This document shows positions 10,293-22,297 of a stretch of DNA of 64,000 bases, in pieces (position 1 is the first letter of the stretch; the number at the start of each line of letters is the position of its first letter). Position numbers and translations under genes: made by a program. This DNA comes from Marasmius tenuissimus. Its lineage: Eukaryota; Basidiomycota; Agaricomycetes; Agaricales; Marasmiaceae. The stretch spans positions 372,001-436,000 of the forward strand of contig JAQOTA010000049.1 in assembly GCA_029532415.1 (NCBI GenBank). Direction: 5' to 3'. Below the pieces are notes generated by a model. The model searched no databases, was not told where the DNA came from, and worked only from the letters and a program-made list of their open reading frames with translations.

Positions 10293-13058
10293 AATGGGCA
10301 AGCCAACACCTACAGCGACGGCTGCCGAACCCGCGCAAGACACTGACGTCACAGTCGACAAACCAGTACCTCAAGAGACAGAGACCCTCAAACTTGGGGT
10401 CTACGAGGTGACCATCGAAAAACGGACTTCGTTTTTCCACTCATTCACACCGGCGCGAGCTCGGGAACTGAAGGAGGAATGGACAAAAACGTTCATAACT
10501 GTGGGGAGCATTTTGCGCGAGGTTTTGTCGCTTGAACCCCTCCTCCTGCTGACCCTCGTTGGGTTGAGGATTTGGGATGACATGCAGAGCGTTGTCCAAT
10601 TGACTCTCGAAACGAGGATGTTGACGATTGTAGGTCCCCGCTCGCTTATCTGTACCGTATGACTCTAACGATATCACAATGATAGATTGAAAGTGGACTC
10701 AAACATGGGTCCATAGATACTCATGCTGTGTTATACGCAATAGGAACACGGCTGGCTTGTGTGTTGCTGGGGTCTTATATAACGGATAGATGGTAAGCAT
10801 TCACCTCGATCCCTGTACGATCTCTTGGAGACTCAACGCGTCGACACAGTCGTGGTATCGAACCTGCCTTTACTGCGGCCATTGACCGCTACTACGAAGA
10901 TATTATCATGAAAGGTCCGTGTAATCTTCAATCCGTATCCCTTATGTCGAGGCTGATACTTCTCTGTCTGCCGCGTCCAGCCAAGCTGAACATGGACCTC
11001 CCTACGTTACAAGGTCTGCCTAAGGATCCTTAACAATACCGAAGGTTGTGTGCTGATGATTCGACCTTAGAGAATATCAAATATGATCAAGTCAGCGCCT
11101 CAACACCGAGACAAGTCGTTGAATCCATTCTCGAGTTGATTGGGAAGCTCGCTGCTCTGATAGGACAGATGAGCCTTGTCCTGAGTATCGTGCGTTCGGG
11201 AAATCATGGACTCTTCTTCGCTCTGGCCTGCATGGTCAGTCCCATAATGAGAACCCTTCTCGATGATCACCTTTGGTCCCGTCGTATGTCCCTGCTTATC
11301 ACTTGTGTCGACTTTCTTTCCAACCACTCTCAACAGCTCGAGTTGTTCGCACGACGAATGATGACTATAAGAGGATGTCAGCATTGGGGGGTCTTACAGA
11401 CAAGCAGTACAGACACGAGGTGATAAGTGGAAACCTTGTCGACTTTATAACGTCAGGTGAGCTCGTCTTCGTGTATCTATCTTTCGTGTGTGGATTCGGA
11501 TTTTACTAATTATTGCCGTCCATACAGAGTTCAAGAAGGCTCAGACTGCACTGGGGAGTATCCCGACGGAATACCCGGAGTACCAATACTGGAAACTTAA
11601 CGATGTCTTCAAGAAGAAGATGCTGAGAGATATCGCAGAGGACCTTCCCATGGTGAGTGTTACTCGTCGATCACGCGACTATCCCAGGCTCATCAACACC
11701 ATCAAGATCTATAACGCTCTTGTCGTGCTTTTACGCCCTGCACAGTTCAGCTTAACTCTCCTCGCCACCCTGCAGCAGTCTTCTTTGTCGCTTCGATGGT
11801 CATTCTACTTCGTTCACTATGAGATCCAAGAAATTCAAAGGAAAATGAGCAACATGCAACAATTTTACGACCTTCAGAAAGCGACGAAAGTGGTGAAGGA
11901 CGGGGAGGTATCGTATCCGAACGGGAGGGAGGATCCGAAGGGCATGTCATTCGAGTTGAAGTAGGCTCCTCCATCCGTGTTCTTGTTGCTCCCTTGCTTA
12001 CTGGAATACTTTCAAGGAACATCGAATTCTCGTACCCTGCTGACTCTGACTCTCCGAACGACAAGAAGGCCTTAGACGACGTATCTTTCGATATCAAAGC
12101 TGGTGAACTCGTCGTTGTCGTTGGTGAAAACGGTAGCGGCAAGTCGACCTTCATCAACCTTCTTACACGGATGTACGATGTCTCCTCCGGGGAAATCTTA
12201 GTAGACGGCAATGACATTCGCAATCTCAAACAGTCCGACTTCCGACAGGCGATTGCTACGCTTACTCAGGACCATCATCTTCTCCCGTTGTCGTTAGCGG
12301 AGAATATAGGCCTCGGGTGCCCAGAATACATGTCGGACAAGGAGAAGATTCTGGAAGCGGCGAGGAAGGGAGGATGTGAGGCGATCTTGAAGAAGTTGGA
12401 TTCCGGTTTGGACACGATTCTAGATCCTGCGGGGACTCAGTACCATTGTATGGTCGACGAGTCCAAGAAGGAAAGCTTGCTCGCGAAGGAGGCGAAGAAG
12501 CTCGATAAGTCAAGTGATGTTTCCGGTAAGCGCAAAACCTGTTTAGTTTTACCACTTTTGAGGCTGACTCTTGATGGTAGGGGGCGAGCGACAACGACTT
12601 GTGGCGTGAGTGAACGTTTTGTGATGTCTATCAGACTAACGGAACTGACGCGTTTCTTGCCTAGGGCTCGCGCTTTCATGAGATTTAACTCGAAGAAGGT
12701 GAAATTCGTAGCTGTGGACGAGCCCAGTTCGGCGCTCGATCCCCGCGGAGAGGAAGACCTATTTAATAATCTGAGGGAGGCGCGAGAGGGCAAGACCATG
12801 CTGTTCGTTACTCATCGGTTTGGCCCAATAACCAAGTACGCGGATCGTATCATGTACGTTGCTCTACCTCCCCATAGCGTTTACAGAATTGACTGACCTG
12901 GTATCTGCAGTTGCATGAAGGACGGAAAGCTCGCTGAACATGGGACGCACACGGAGCTGATGGAGAAGCAGGGAGAATACTATAAGATGTATGACATTCA
13001 GGCCAAAGCCTTCGAGGAAACGAAAGACGAGGCAACGGAGGAAAATCAGAAGGAGTGA
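10293..13058 (+). CDS. ABC transporter, half-size TMD-NBD protein
   Basis: ATP-driven transporter with one transmembrane region and one C-terminal nucleotide-binding domain. The N-terminal 60 residues are polar (MGKPTPTATAAEPAQ...). Membrane segments follow (LLLLTLVGLRIW, YAIGTRLACVLLGSYI, VLSIVRSGNHGLFFALACMV and FFVASMVILL, each in its own exon). The NBD shows Walker A GENGSGKST, Q-loop LTQDHHLL, signature SGGERQRL (spliced from two exons), Walker B KFVAVDEPSSALDP and the H-loop FVTHRFG. The end EHGTHTELMEKQGEYYKMY is the usual ABCB-type tail. About ten introns. Similar fungal proteins are called HlyB/MsbA-like. Cargo is unknown. It neighbours metabolic enzymes but is not obviously co-regulated. 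Confidence 0.87.
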
Positions 13059-13714
13059 GGTTTTAGTGACGGATGATTATCGGACATCATTGTGATTATA
13101 GATACCCCAACTCAGGAACCAAAACTGGTTGTAGAATAGAGGATGTATGTAAGTAGACATCATCGACTGCTACAAGATTGATTCTGAATAGACCGTTGTG
13201 GCGGAGCAAGACAGAGCGAGACTCGAAGGTAGTACCTCATTTACCGGTTGACTGAAGCGGCACAGCGAGGATATGGTGTTGATTTTTCTAGTCCTGAGGT
13301 GTAAATTGGCTCTCTGACTGGGGAGTGCGGCCAGTGCACAGAAAGTCCTACGTCTTATCTGATCGAACGAGAGCCTCGTTTTCGCTGAAACGCTTCAACC
13401 CTGACTCTCAGCTTGCGCCGGTGCCAGTACAGGCTGGTACCATAAAACTTGCTTGTTGCGATACTTCAGGTAAGCAAAGCATAGGATCACAGGGGCGACT
13501 CAATATGCGGTATCAGAACTACCGGCACCGGGCGCCAAGCCGGCGCCTATCGTATCGTATCTGATAATCTAAATCATCAATCAACATCAACCCTGCAAGG
13601 ATTGAACTGGCTTGGGACTTAGACAACAACAGCATAAGTACTTTCCTTATTCGAGGATGCTTTGCGACTCTTTGCCTATCAAGGTCCACACATCTTCACA
13701 CTCTATCTCTCACA
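13059..13714. other. Intergenic region, no gene seen
   Basis: Contains the 3' end of the ABC transporter transcript and the promoter of the hydantoinase gene. A pyrimidine-rich run (CTCTATCTCTCACA) lies directly before the ATG at 13715. No TATA box was seen. Confidence 0.5.
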
Positions 13715-16700
13715 ATGTACCGCATAGGCGTCGACGTAGGGGGAACCAACACAGACTCAGTCCTACTTGATCTCTCCAACAAAGATCCGGTCATCTCGTT
13801 CTTCAAGCATCCTACAACGCGCAACGTGACTCTGGGCATTCAGAATGCGGTCTTGAGAGTTTTGGAGGACGGAGCGAAGAAGCTGAATATCAGTGAGGAA
13901 GAGCTGAAAAATCAAGTTGGCAGTTTGGTTATTGGTACAACGGTACGTACTGTATGAATCGACCATTCTGTTGAGGTGAGAGTACTGACCGAGACCTTCG
14001 ACCCGGTTAACAGCACTTTATCAATGCAGTTGTGCAAGCGGATACTTCGCGGCTCTCCAAGGTCGCTGTTATTCGTCTCGCATCGCCTTACACCCACGAC
14101 CTTCCACCGTTCATCGAGTTCCCAGACCATTTGGGAAAGATATTAAACGGACATGTCGGAATCATTGATGGAGGTTTACAAATGTACGTCGATGAACGGC
14201 CTTTTCGTCCTCATTGAGTCTGACCTTACTTTGTAGTGATGGTCGAGTTATTAACCCAATATCGCAAGACGAGTTGAAGGAACAGGCAGCCCAGATCAAG
14301 GAAAAGGGCATCAAGGACGTAGTACTGGTCGGAGTGTGTACGTCTGGATGTGTGTTTTTCACCTGTTCATGGCTGATTTCTTGTAGTCTCTCCGCTTGAT
14401 ACAGAAGGAACTCAGGAATATGCCGCCAGAGATATTCTCCAGCGGGAATTAGGAGAGGACGTCAATATTGTCTGCTCAAGAGATGGTACGTCGCGTTCTC
14501 CGAGTTCTTCGATGGAGTTGACTCATGAAGAGCCTTAGTCGCTCAGCTTGGCCTATTGGAACGAGAAAACGCGTCGATTCTCAACGCGTCAATCGGCCGT
14601 TTTGCCCAAAAGACGATCCAAGGGTTCAGGAACGCGATGAGGAAACTAGGATTGTCTACGACTGGATGCCAACTGTATGTTACACAGGTGCGCCACGCCT
14701 TTCTATGCGTAAATCAAGGCGCTCAAGTCGCCTCTTCATCCAGAATGATGGAACGCTCACGACCGCATCAGCTGCGGCCAAATTACCCATCAGGACCTTC
14801 TCGTCTGGAGCCACAAACTCTATGAGAGGGGCTTCCTTTTTGGCTGGGATTGGTGAGTACATTGCTTTCTGTGGGTTTTCACCTTGCCGACCTCCTGGTC
14901 ATAGGCTCTACCTCAAAGGATAAGCAGAATCAATCTATTCTGGTCGCGGACATTGGAGGCACAACGACTGATATAGGCGTGTTGTTACCAAGCGGCTACC
15001 CAAGGCAATGCGCTGCTTTCATTGAAGTCGGTGGTGTGCGAACAAAGTAACCTTGGATATTTTGCAAACCAATGCTGCATTATTGATGTGCTTGTTCCGC
15101 AGCTTCTCGATGCCAGATGTCACTTCCATCGGGCTTGGTGGCGGATCCCGAATTCATGTTGATGCAGAGTCTGCCAAAGTTAGAGTTGGGCCAGACAGCG
15201 TCGGACATTATGTGCGTTCTGCTTTGCTTCGTCGTGCCATGGAAGGGGGAGCTCACTATTTCTCGGCAGCTCACGCGCGACGCTCTCGTCTTTGGGGGAT
15301 CTACACTTACAGCAACCGACATATGCGTCCGAGATGGGTTGAAAGGAGTCGGAGGCCCAGATAAAGTCAAAGATGTGAGCGAGGAGGTCGTGAGCAAGGT
15401 CCAGGCCGCGATCAAACGGATGTTCGAGGTCGGTTCTTACAACGCAGACATTGATCTTTGAGCTGACCAGGACTTGCACGCCAGAACACCGTCGACAAGA
15501 TGAAAACGAGCCCGGAAGCTTGTACACTCCTTCTCGTCGGTGGTGGGTCGATTTTGGCACCGAAAGACCTCAATGGCATCGGCGAAATTATGTACGTGCT
15601 ATATTTCCTCGACAGTTTCTCTCGGTTCTGACTATCTCATTCTCCTAGCATGCCACCCTACCACTCCGTAGCCAACGCCGTCGGTGCGGCCATCGCCAAC
15701 ATCTCTGCGGAAATTGACACGATCGAAATCATGCAAGGAAAATCGCTGCCTGATGTTCTGGAACGGATAAAGGCCGAGGCGAAGGCAAAATGCGTTCAGA
15801 AAGGGGGGAAAGAGGGAACTATTGAGATCGTCGAGGTGCAAGTGTTGCCTGTCGCATACGTGACCAACCAAGCAACCCGAATCATTGTCAGGGTCGTCGG
15901 AGAGATTGGGGATACAACTGGTACAGCAGACGATCAGAAGTCAGGGACTGATGAGGGTGACATCGAGAGTGAAGTAGAGGAGGCAAAGGAAGAAGAAGAG
16001 AAGAGCGTCGAGACACCCGCCGAACAAGCTTTGGAAGAGGAGGAGAAAATTGACTACGAGACCTACCGACCTACAATTAAGGACGACGTGTGGTATCTCA
16101 CGGAGACCGATCTTTTCTTCATCATGGAGGGTTGCGGTATTCTAGGTACTGGGGGAGGTGGATCGCCTTACCCCGCATTCCTCATAGGTCGTACCATCCT
16201 CAGGAATGGAGGCCAAATTCGGATCGTGGATCACACGTACCTACCGGACGATGCACCTCTGGCAAGGGGAGGTGGTATGGGGTCGCCCAGTGTGGGGATG
16301 GAAAGATTCGGAGGGGGTATCGTTGAGGCTGGCAAGGAGCTCGCCCGGTACGTCGGGAGCGGTGATTACCAGGCGACTATTGCCGATGAGATTGGAGGTG
16401 GGAACGGGATGGTGCCGTTGATTACTTCCCAGTGCGTGGTTCTCATGTTTGATTTTTGAACTCGCGTACTTACTTCCCTGGCAAATCCCAGTCACTACGA
16501 CCTTCCTGCCTTGGACGGCGATCATATGGGCCGAGCATATCCAATGCTGAACCAAATACTGCCAGGTGCGGTTCTCAGTTGTCGACCTCCACTCTACTTG
16601 CTCAAGCACCCTTCTTAGCTGTATACGAACGACCCCACGCGTACGTCTTCTGTTCCTGGGCCACGAGCGCTACAACTCAAATTCCCCTTTTTCAGACTCA

Positions 16701-17676
16701 TGCCACTCGGACTCTGCGATGGCGACGGTAACATTGTTCTCCTAACAAAGGCAAAGAACGAACACCTCGTCGAAACCATCATGCGCACAATCACGACGGA
16801 GATGGGGAGCGGTGCAGCACTAACCGCTGCCCCCATGAAGATGAGCGACTCGAGGGATTACGGAGTGATGCGGACTCAGAGTCAAGCATGGTGGCTCGGA
16901 AGGGCTGTGGCGCTTTGTAGACAAAAGAAGTGAGTTGTCCCTCATACATCTCAGTCCAACAAACTAATTTTATTCTTTTGCTCCAGTGATATGAAGGCGA
17001 TCCCGCGGGAAATCCTAAAAATACAGAACGGTGCTTGTCTGTTCGTTGGAAAGATCATCGACGTATCGAGGGTATGTTTTTGCGGCTTTCTCTGCAGCAT
17101 TCTCTTATGCCCCTTTCTGCTCATCAGGAAGTTCGTGCTGGTTTCACATGGGGCGAATTGACCATTTCTCGTCTACGAGATGACGAAATGGAAGATACCG
17201 GCTCGTCGATTACATCTAGTGACCTCTCAACCCCTGCCGCGGAAGAAGACCTGATGGTCATCCCATTCCAAAACGAAAATCTTGCGGCTTACATCCAGAA
17301 GCCCGATGGGTCGAGGAAGATGGCTGCAATTGTACCAGACCTTATCACCGTCTTGGACTCTCAGAGTGGTTCGCACTTGGGGACGCATCTGTATACATAT
17401 GGCTTGAGAGTAACAGGTAAGACTGCTAGGCGACACCTCCTGAGCGTAGCTGACTGAACGTTCGCAAGTCATTGCCCTGGCTGGATCTCCATTGTGGACG
17501 ACTGAGAAAGGATTGAAGACCGGTGGGCCTGCTGCATTTGGGTAAGTCGTTTTAGGTTTATGTACTTAGTCTTCTCTGATCTGATCTGTTATTTTTGCAG
17601 ACTCAAGGATCTTTATGTTCCCATCGGGGAGTACAGAACGCCCGAATCGGTGATCGAGACCTTCCGAAATAATTGA
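13715..17676 (+). CDS. Hydantoinase/oxoprolinase (HyuA-type) fused to DUF917 domain
   Basis: ATP-dependent hydrolysis of cyclic amides such as hydantoins or 5-oxoproline is the family role; the natural substrate here is unknown. The N-terminal Hydant_A_N domain begins with the nucleotide-binding motif GVDVGGTNTDS. The hydantoinase A core carries a second glycine-rich site, VADIGGTTTDIGV, and LGGGSRIHVD. After LLLVGGGSILAP and a long acidic linker (about 15940-16060, many Glu) comes a complete DUF917-type module: CGILGTGGGGSPYP, RGGGMGSPSV, ADEIGGGNGM and a tail ending FGLKDLYVPIGEYRTPES. About twelve introns. Bacteria often encode these two parts as separate adjacent genes, so the fusion suggests joint action. 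Assignment is firm; substrate is not. Confidence 0.9.
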
Positions 17677-17859
17677 GTGGGGCTGTACACGTCGAAGCAG
17701 TAGATACGTACATATAGATTTCTGAGCATTATGAATGAAATTTCGGGCATGCATGGAGGAGCAATGTGAGATAGAGGTGGTGCGCTAGCGAGTGGCAGCG
17801 GCCAGTTGCTGCAAAACGCGGTGGTACGAGATTCTCACGGGCCCATCTTGACGTGCACC

Positions 17860-19419
17860 ATGCCTTATGTGGACCCTGTGTCGGTCTCCGATAATCTTCA
17901 ACTGCTCTTGAAACTTACCTCGACCGAGTTCAACTTCGACTGTGAATTGGCACCACTTCCCTGTGACGTCTCGAAGCTACTTCCAGGGCCCGACGCCCCT
18001 CTTTTGGACATCGTAGCCTCCTTTGTCGCTGCCCGTCATGATCAATCTGCAGCAGTCTTTGCATCGACTCAAGAAGGGGACAATGGGATCTTGGAAACCA
18101 CTCTTTACCTTTTCGGCGATGTTCCTTCGACATTTCCGTCGCATCTCCAATCAATTTTTGCCTTGCTTAGGGCAGTACAGCTACCCATCACAGAACGAAA
18201 GCAAATCACCGAATTTATGTCAAAGATGGTCTATCGTCACAGCTGGGAGAGATGGACCTACTACCTCCGCAAAGTGTTGGACAGCCTGAAAATTCTGGAG
18301 GAGAAAGCCGCGGAACTTGGACTCTCATGGCGGTTTGACCATAATCCCGGCTGTGGGGCGTTTTCGGACATCAGAGCTCTCGGCGAGGCGCTCACCATGG
18401 ACAGGGAGGAGGGTATTGCGTTTGTGGCTCCGAGGATTACTGTGTTGTGTCGCAAATGGAAAGAAGAGGGCCTCTTTCAGACGAAGATGTCAGAACACTT
18501 CAGAGAGCCTCTCGGGCTATTTCCCCTCATTGAGTTCCGTGTACAGAAGAGTGAGTGCCACACTGTTTCCTTGCATTTAGCTTGCTGATGTGAGTTAATA
18601 GAACTCGATATCTCCCTTCCTTTCTACCAGTGGATCTTGGAAATCCTTTCCATCCACACACACAGCAGAGCGCTGATCTGTCTTATACCATCACGATCTT
18701 TCAAAATCATTCAGGGAACAGTAAACATCGAAATCATTGCTCCCTCGAGCCTCCTAGCAAATCCTCCCCCTCCTATCGTCAGCCTCAATACTGTCAAGCC
18801 CGCTGTTCTACACACTCGACTCACCCAAGGAGGTCTTACAACAATGGAGCTCTATCGATGGTCCGATCCCATATATGATGACGCAGCTCATGAGTTTGCC
18901 GAATGGGCCACCGAGAAACTCCAGGCGTCGAAGAGCCGTGAGCCTCATCATCCGCACTATGAAGTCCAAGCGCTCAATTACATCCACGAATACGGCTTGA
19001 ACGTCTATCCTTACATCACATCCTCGCAACTTTCCTGCGCAACGTGCAAGGTTCTTATCGATAATTATTACTGGGCTCAAGGTATCAAACCTCTGGGCAT
19101 GTCTTCGGCGAGGAGAATGGACGACACCTGCCCGGTTCCGCGATTCGAGGGAGAGCTAGGGGAAAGATTTCGCAGAACGTTCCTTGAAAAAATGCGGTGG
19201 CGAGTGGCTTGGACCGCGATCAGGTGGATCAGTCAACTACCGGTCCCAAATGGCTATTGGCAGAGACGCAAACTCAGTTTCCAGTCACAACTTGCAGTCA
19301 ACTCCTCGCCGCTGAAGCATTCTATCAGCGCCGTCGTAAACTCAAAGCAGTTGAGTGTTGGTGGTAGCGTTGAAGACGAATCCAGTCAAGAGACTGTCGA
19401 TACTGTTTCCTTGCTGTAG
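17860..19419 (+). CDS. Cytidine-deaminase-like protein (OTT_1508-like), array copy 1
   Basis: Predicted 502-residue protein from two exons (17860-18550 and 18602-19419, intron phase 1). The C-terminal third has a zinc site of deaminase type: HPHYEV supplies HxE and SSQLSCATC supplies CxxC about 30 residues later. This arrangement is characteristic of the OTT_1508-like branch of the nucleotide deaminase superfamily, which is expanded in fungi. The N-terminal half (PLLDIVASFVAARHDQS, YRHSWERWTYYLRKVLDSL) is shared by the other two copies and is of unknown function. No signal peptide or membrane segment. This copy is intact; its tail differs from copies 2 and 3. Substrate and biological role are unknown. 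The domain name is recognised from motif pattern only. Confidence 0.75.
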
Positions 19420-19901
19420 TTGGTGGTGGCGTTTGTGCGTGATAGATAAGCCCATCCACCATGAGAATATACACGGCACTTAAAGTTCCCTTTTGGCTTG
19501 TTCCCCCTCAATGTTGTGCTTAACGAGACTCAAGACTTTTCGCGTTTCTACCGGTAAGCGTGGTAGTACTGCAGATGGTGGCTCGAGCCCTTTGCTAGCA
19601 AACGACTCGGGGCTGGCAAGTTGCTCGAAGACCCCTTAGGCCTGTACTGTAAATTTCTGAGTGTCGCTTGGGAGTTCACATTTGGGACTATGAGTGATAG
19701 CATAGTAGTGCAAGTCGAGAGTTGTGAATTTGAAGCAGCTTGTCCCACTGGTCGATCAAACATGATCGAAGCGGACAACCGGCGGTGCTGCAATTTTCAA
19801 ATCCCGGCGGATAGATTGAAGTTCAAAACGACATTCCGAGCACGTGCCTATCTACCAGTAAACCACGATCGTTCGCCGAACAAATTGCTCTCTCAGTCCG
19901 C
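19420..19901. other. Spacer between deaminase-like copies 1 and 2
   Basis: Short overlapping frames only. No motif recognised. It probably holds the terminator of copy 1 and the promoter of copy 2. Confidence 0.5.
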
Positions 19902-21385
19902 ATGCCTGACCTATGCCCAACCTCATGTTACTCTCAAGATCCCCGTCCTTTTTTGAACGTTATCTCAACTGCATTCAATTCTGACTTCCCCGATGCAAAG
20001 GTTCGCCGTTTGTCGTCCGACGCCCCTCTTTTGGACATCGTAGCGGCCTTCGCTGTGGCCCGTCGTGATCAATCTGCGGTAGCCTTTGCATCAACTCTCG
20101 CAGGGAGCGGTACATCAGAAACAGACCTGTATATTCTCTTCAACGGTACCCCTCCTCCGACAATTCAATCACACCTGCGATCACTCTTCACATTGCTCAG
20201 GACGACACCGCGACCCGACCTCGAACAGGACAAAACGATAGCATCTATATCAAGCCTCGTGTATCTTTACAGCTGGGAAAGATGGACTTTCTACCTCCGG
20301 AAAATAATGGATAGTCTCCAAGTTATCGAAGAGAAAGCCGAGGAACTCGGTCTGCAGGACGTGTTTGATATCAACCGCCCCCCGTTTCCGGAGATCAGAG
20401 CTCTTGGTGTAATCCTCACGATGAACAGAAAGGAAGCCATACCGTTTGCGGTATCAACAATTGCCCAGTTGTCCAGTACATGGAGGAAGAAGCGCATTAT
20501 AGACACACGGTTATCTCGAGCTGATAGGGAACTTGTAGGACTTCTTCCCTATACCGAGGGTTGGATTCGAGAAAGTGGGCACTTTCTCTACACACTAGCC
20601 CATACCCTTACTTATACGATATGACAGCGCTTGGTCTTTCGATTCCCCTCTGTCTATGGATCACGCGTGTCCTGTCTGTCCATGAGACCAGCGCTGCGTT
20701 GGTTCGCCTAGCGTCTTTACAGTCTTTCGGGATTATCCGGGGGCCAGTCAATATTGTGGTCCTTCCTCCCTCAAGCCCAGTCTTGAGCTCTCCTCATACC
20801 ATTGTCGACGGCGACGTCATAAAGGCTGCTGTCTTGCACGTACGACTCACCAGTGAAAGTTATACCACATATGAACTATACCACTGGAACGATCAGATTT
20901 ACGACGAAGCGGTTCAGGAGTTCATCGAATGGGCCACCAATAAAATCCGGGATAGGGACAGTCGCCAACCTGAACACCCACACTGCGAGGTCGACGCACT
21001 ATCTTACATCCACCGACATGGCTTGCAAGTCTACCCTTACATCGCCTCCTCGGATCTTACCTGTGAAACCTGCAAAGTAATAATCGAGGCCTATTTCAGT
21101 GCTCAAGGCAGCATCGCTTCGCCGATCTCCTCTAGTGGGAGAATGGAGGATACTTGTCCGATTCCGAAGTTTGATGGACCGTTCGGAGAGACCTTTCGCA
21201 TGAATCTCCACCGCAGACTTGAAATGAAGGTCGCATTGACTGTCATTAGGTGGATCGATCACTTGCCTGTTAGTTTCTACTATCGGGAGGAGCGGAAGAG
21301 GCGATTCCGACCGCGCCTACCACCCCGCCACCTCCATCCCCCCCACTACCCCCAAAACCCTCACCGTGGAAGCTGCCTGCTATAG
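19902..21385 (+). CDS. Cytidine-deaminase-like protein (OTT_1508-like), array copy 2
   Basis: Predicted 476-residue protein from exons 19902-20574 and 20628-21385. The intron is in the same place and phase as in copy 1; its donor is the weaker GTGGGC. The zinc motif is HPHCEV and SSDLTCETC, matching the deaminase HxE/CxxC pattern. Positions 20147-20299 are identical to 22555-22707 of copy 3. The last 30 residues are Pro/His-rich and end at 21383-21385. In the next frame the downstream sequence continues as KPSPWKLP and YDDEFPP, which copy 3 also shows, so this copy seems to have shifted frame in a C-rich run near 21330-21345. The catalytic part is not affected. Confidence 0.75.
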
Positions 21386-22297
21386 GCTCTGCGAGGCTAG
21401 TGCGTTCAAGTGATTACGACGATGAGTTTCCACCCATGAGCGCCGGTTAGTTTCCGGTATTTGCATGTAGTCGGGGCTTCTGTGGTTTGATAATGTACGC
21501 TTGAATTCCATTCTTGATAGGAGAACATCCGGCTGAACGACATAGGTTGTCAGTAGTAAAGAACCAACGACATGTAAGGTTTCGAGCCACCCACCACAAA
21601 AGGTTCAGGACCCAAAGTTTTTCGTGCCGGCTCAAGTCCAATATTGACACCCTCCTCTACCGCCCCAATTACATGAGATTAGCAGGACTGTTGGGTTGAT
21701 TGTTTGCATCGAACCTCAAGCCCAAGGGGTTCTGAGGTTGCCATATTTGGGGTGTCGGATCCAGACTCGCGTTTGGTAGCAGGATTGTGTATCGCTCGTC
21801 GATGAGAGTACAGTCCGAAAGGTGGTTCTGGCGCGCGAGGCAGAGAAACTTTGGCTAAGGATACATATGGCTTATTTCAAAGTGATGAACTCGTCCAATA
21901 GTACCAACCGTCTCCGAGTAACGTGGTCGCCCTCGTCAATCGTTGGCAGCAAATTGGCGGGAGCCGTGGAACCTGATCGAGATCACCAGGATGAGACTGG
22001 CAAACGGAAATCTGAGCTCAAGCGCCGAGCGAATTTTAGAGATCAAAAGGATCTTTGATTTCATTGCTTGGGAGTTGGCATTGCTGTAGCATTGTGCAAG
22101 GACTTGGTGGGACCTCTGAATCTCGCGCCACAGCTGGCACGGCGGCGGCAGTTCAACTTGATCGAGTCGGGCCGCATGATGCCGTCACCGAGGTCCGACG
22201 GATCAAAGTCAGACCAAAATGTCGGGGCGTTCGGTTTCCATCCTCTGTCAGACACTCTCAGCTTGCTGCTTTGCACTCTTCAAGTCTGTGTACTCTC
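21386..22297. other. Spacer between deaminase-like copies 2 and 3
   Basis: The first 70 bases still encode, in another frame, the ancestral C-terminus of the family (see copy 2). The rest has short frames with no motif. Nothing else is supported. Confidence 0.5.
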
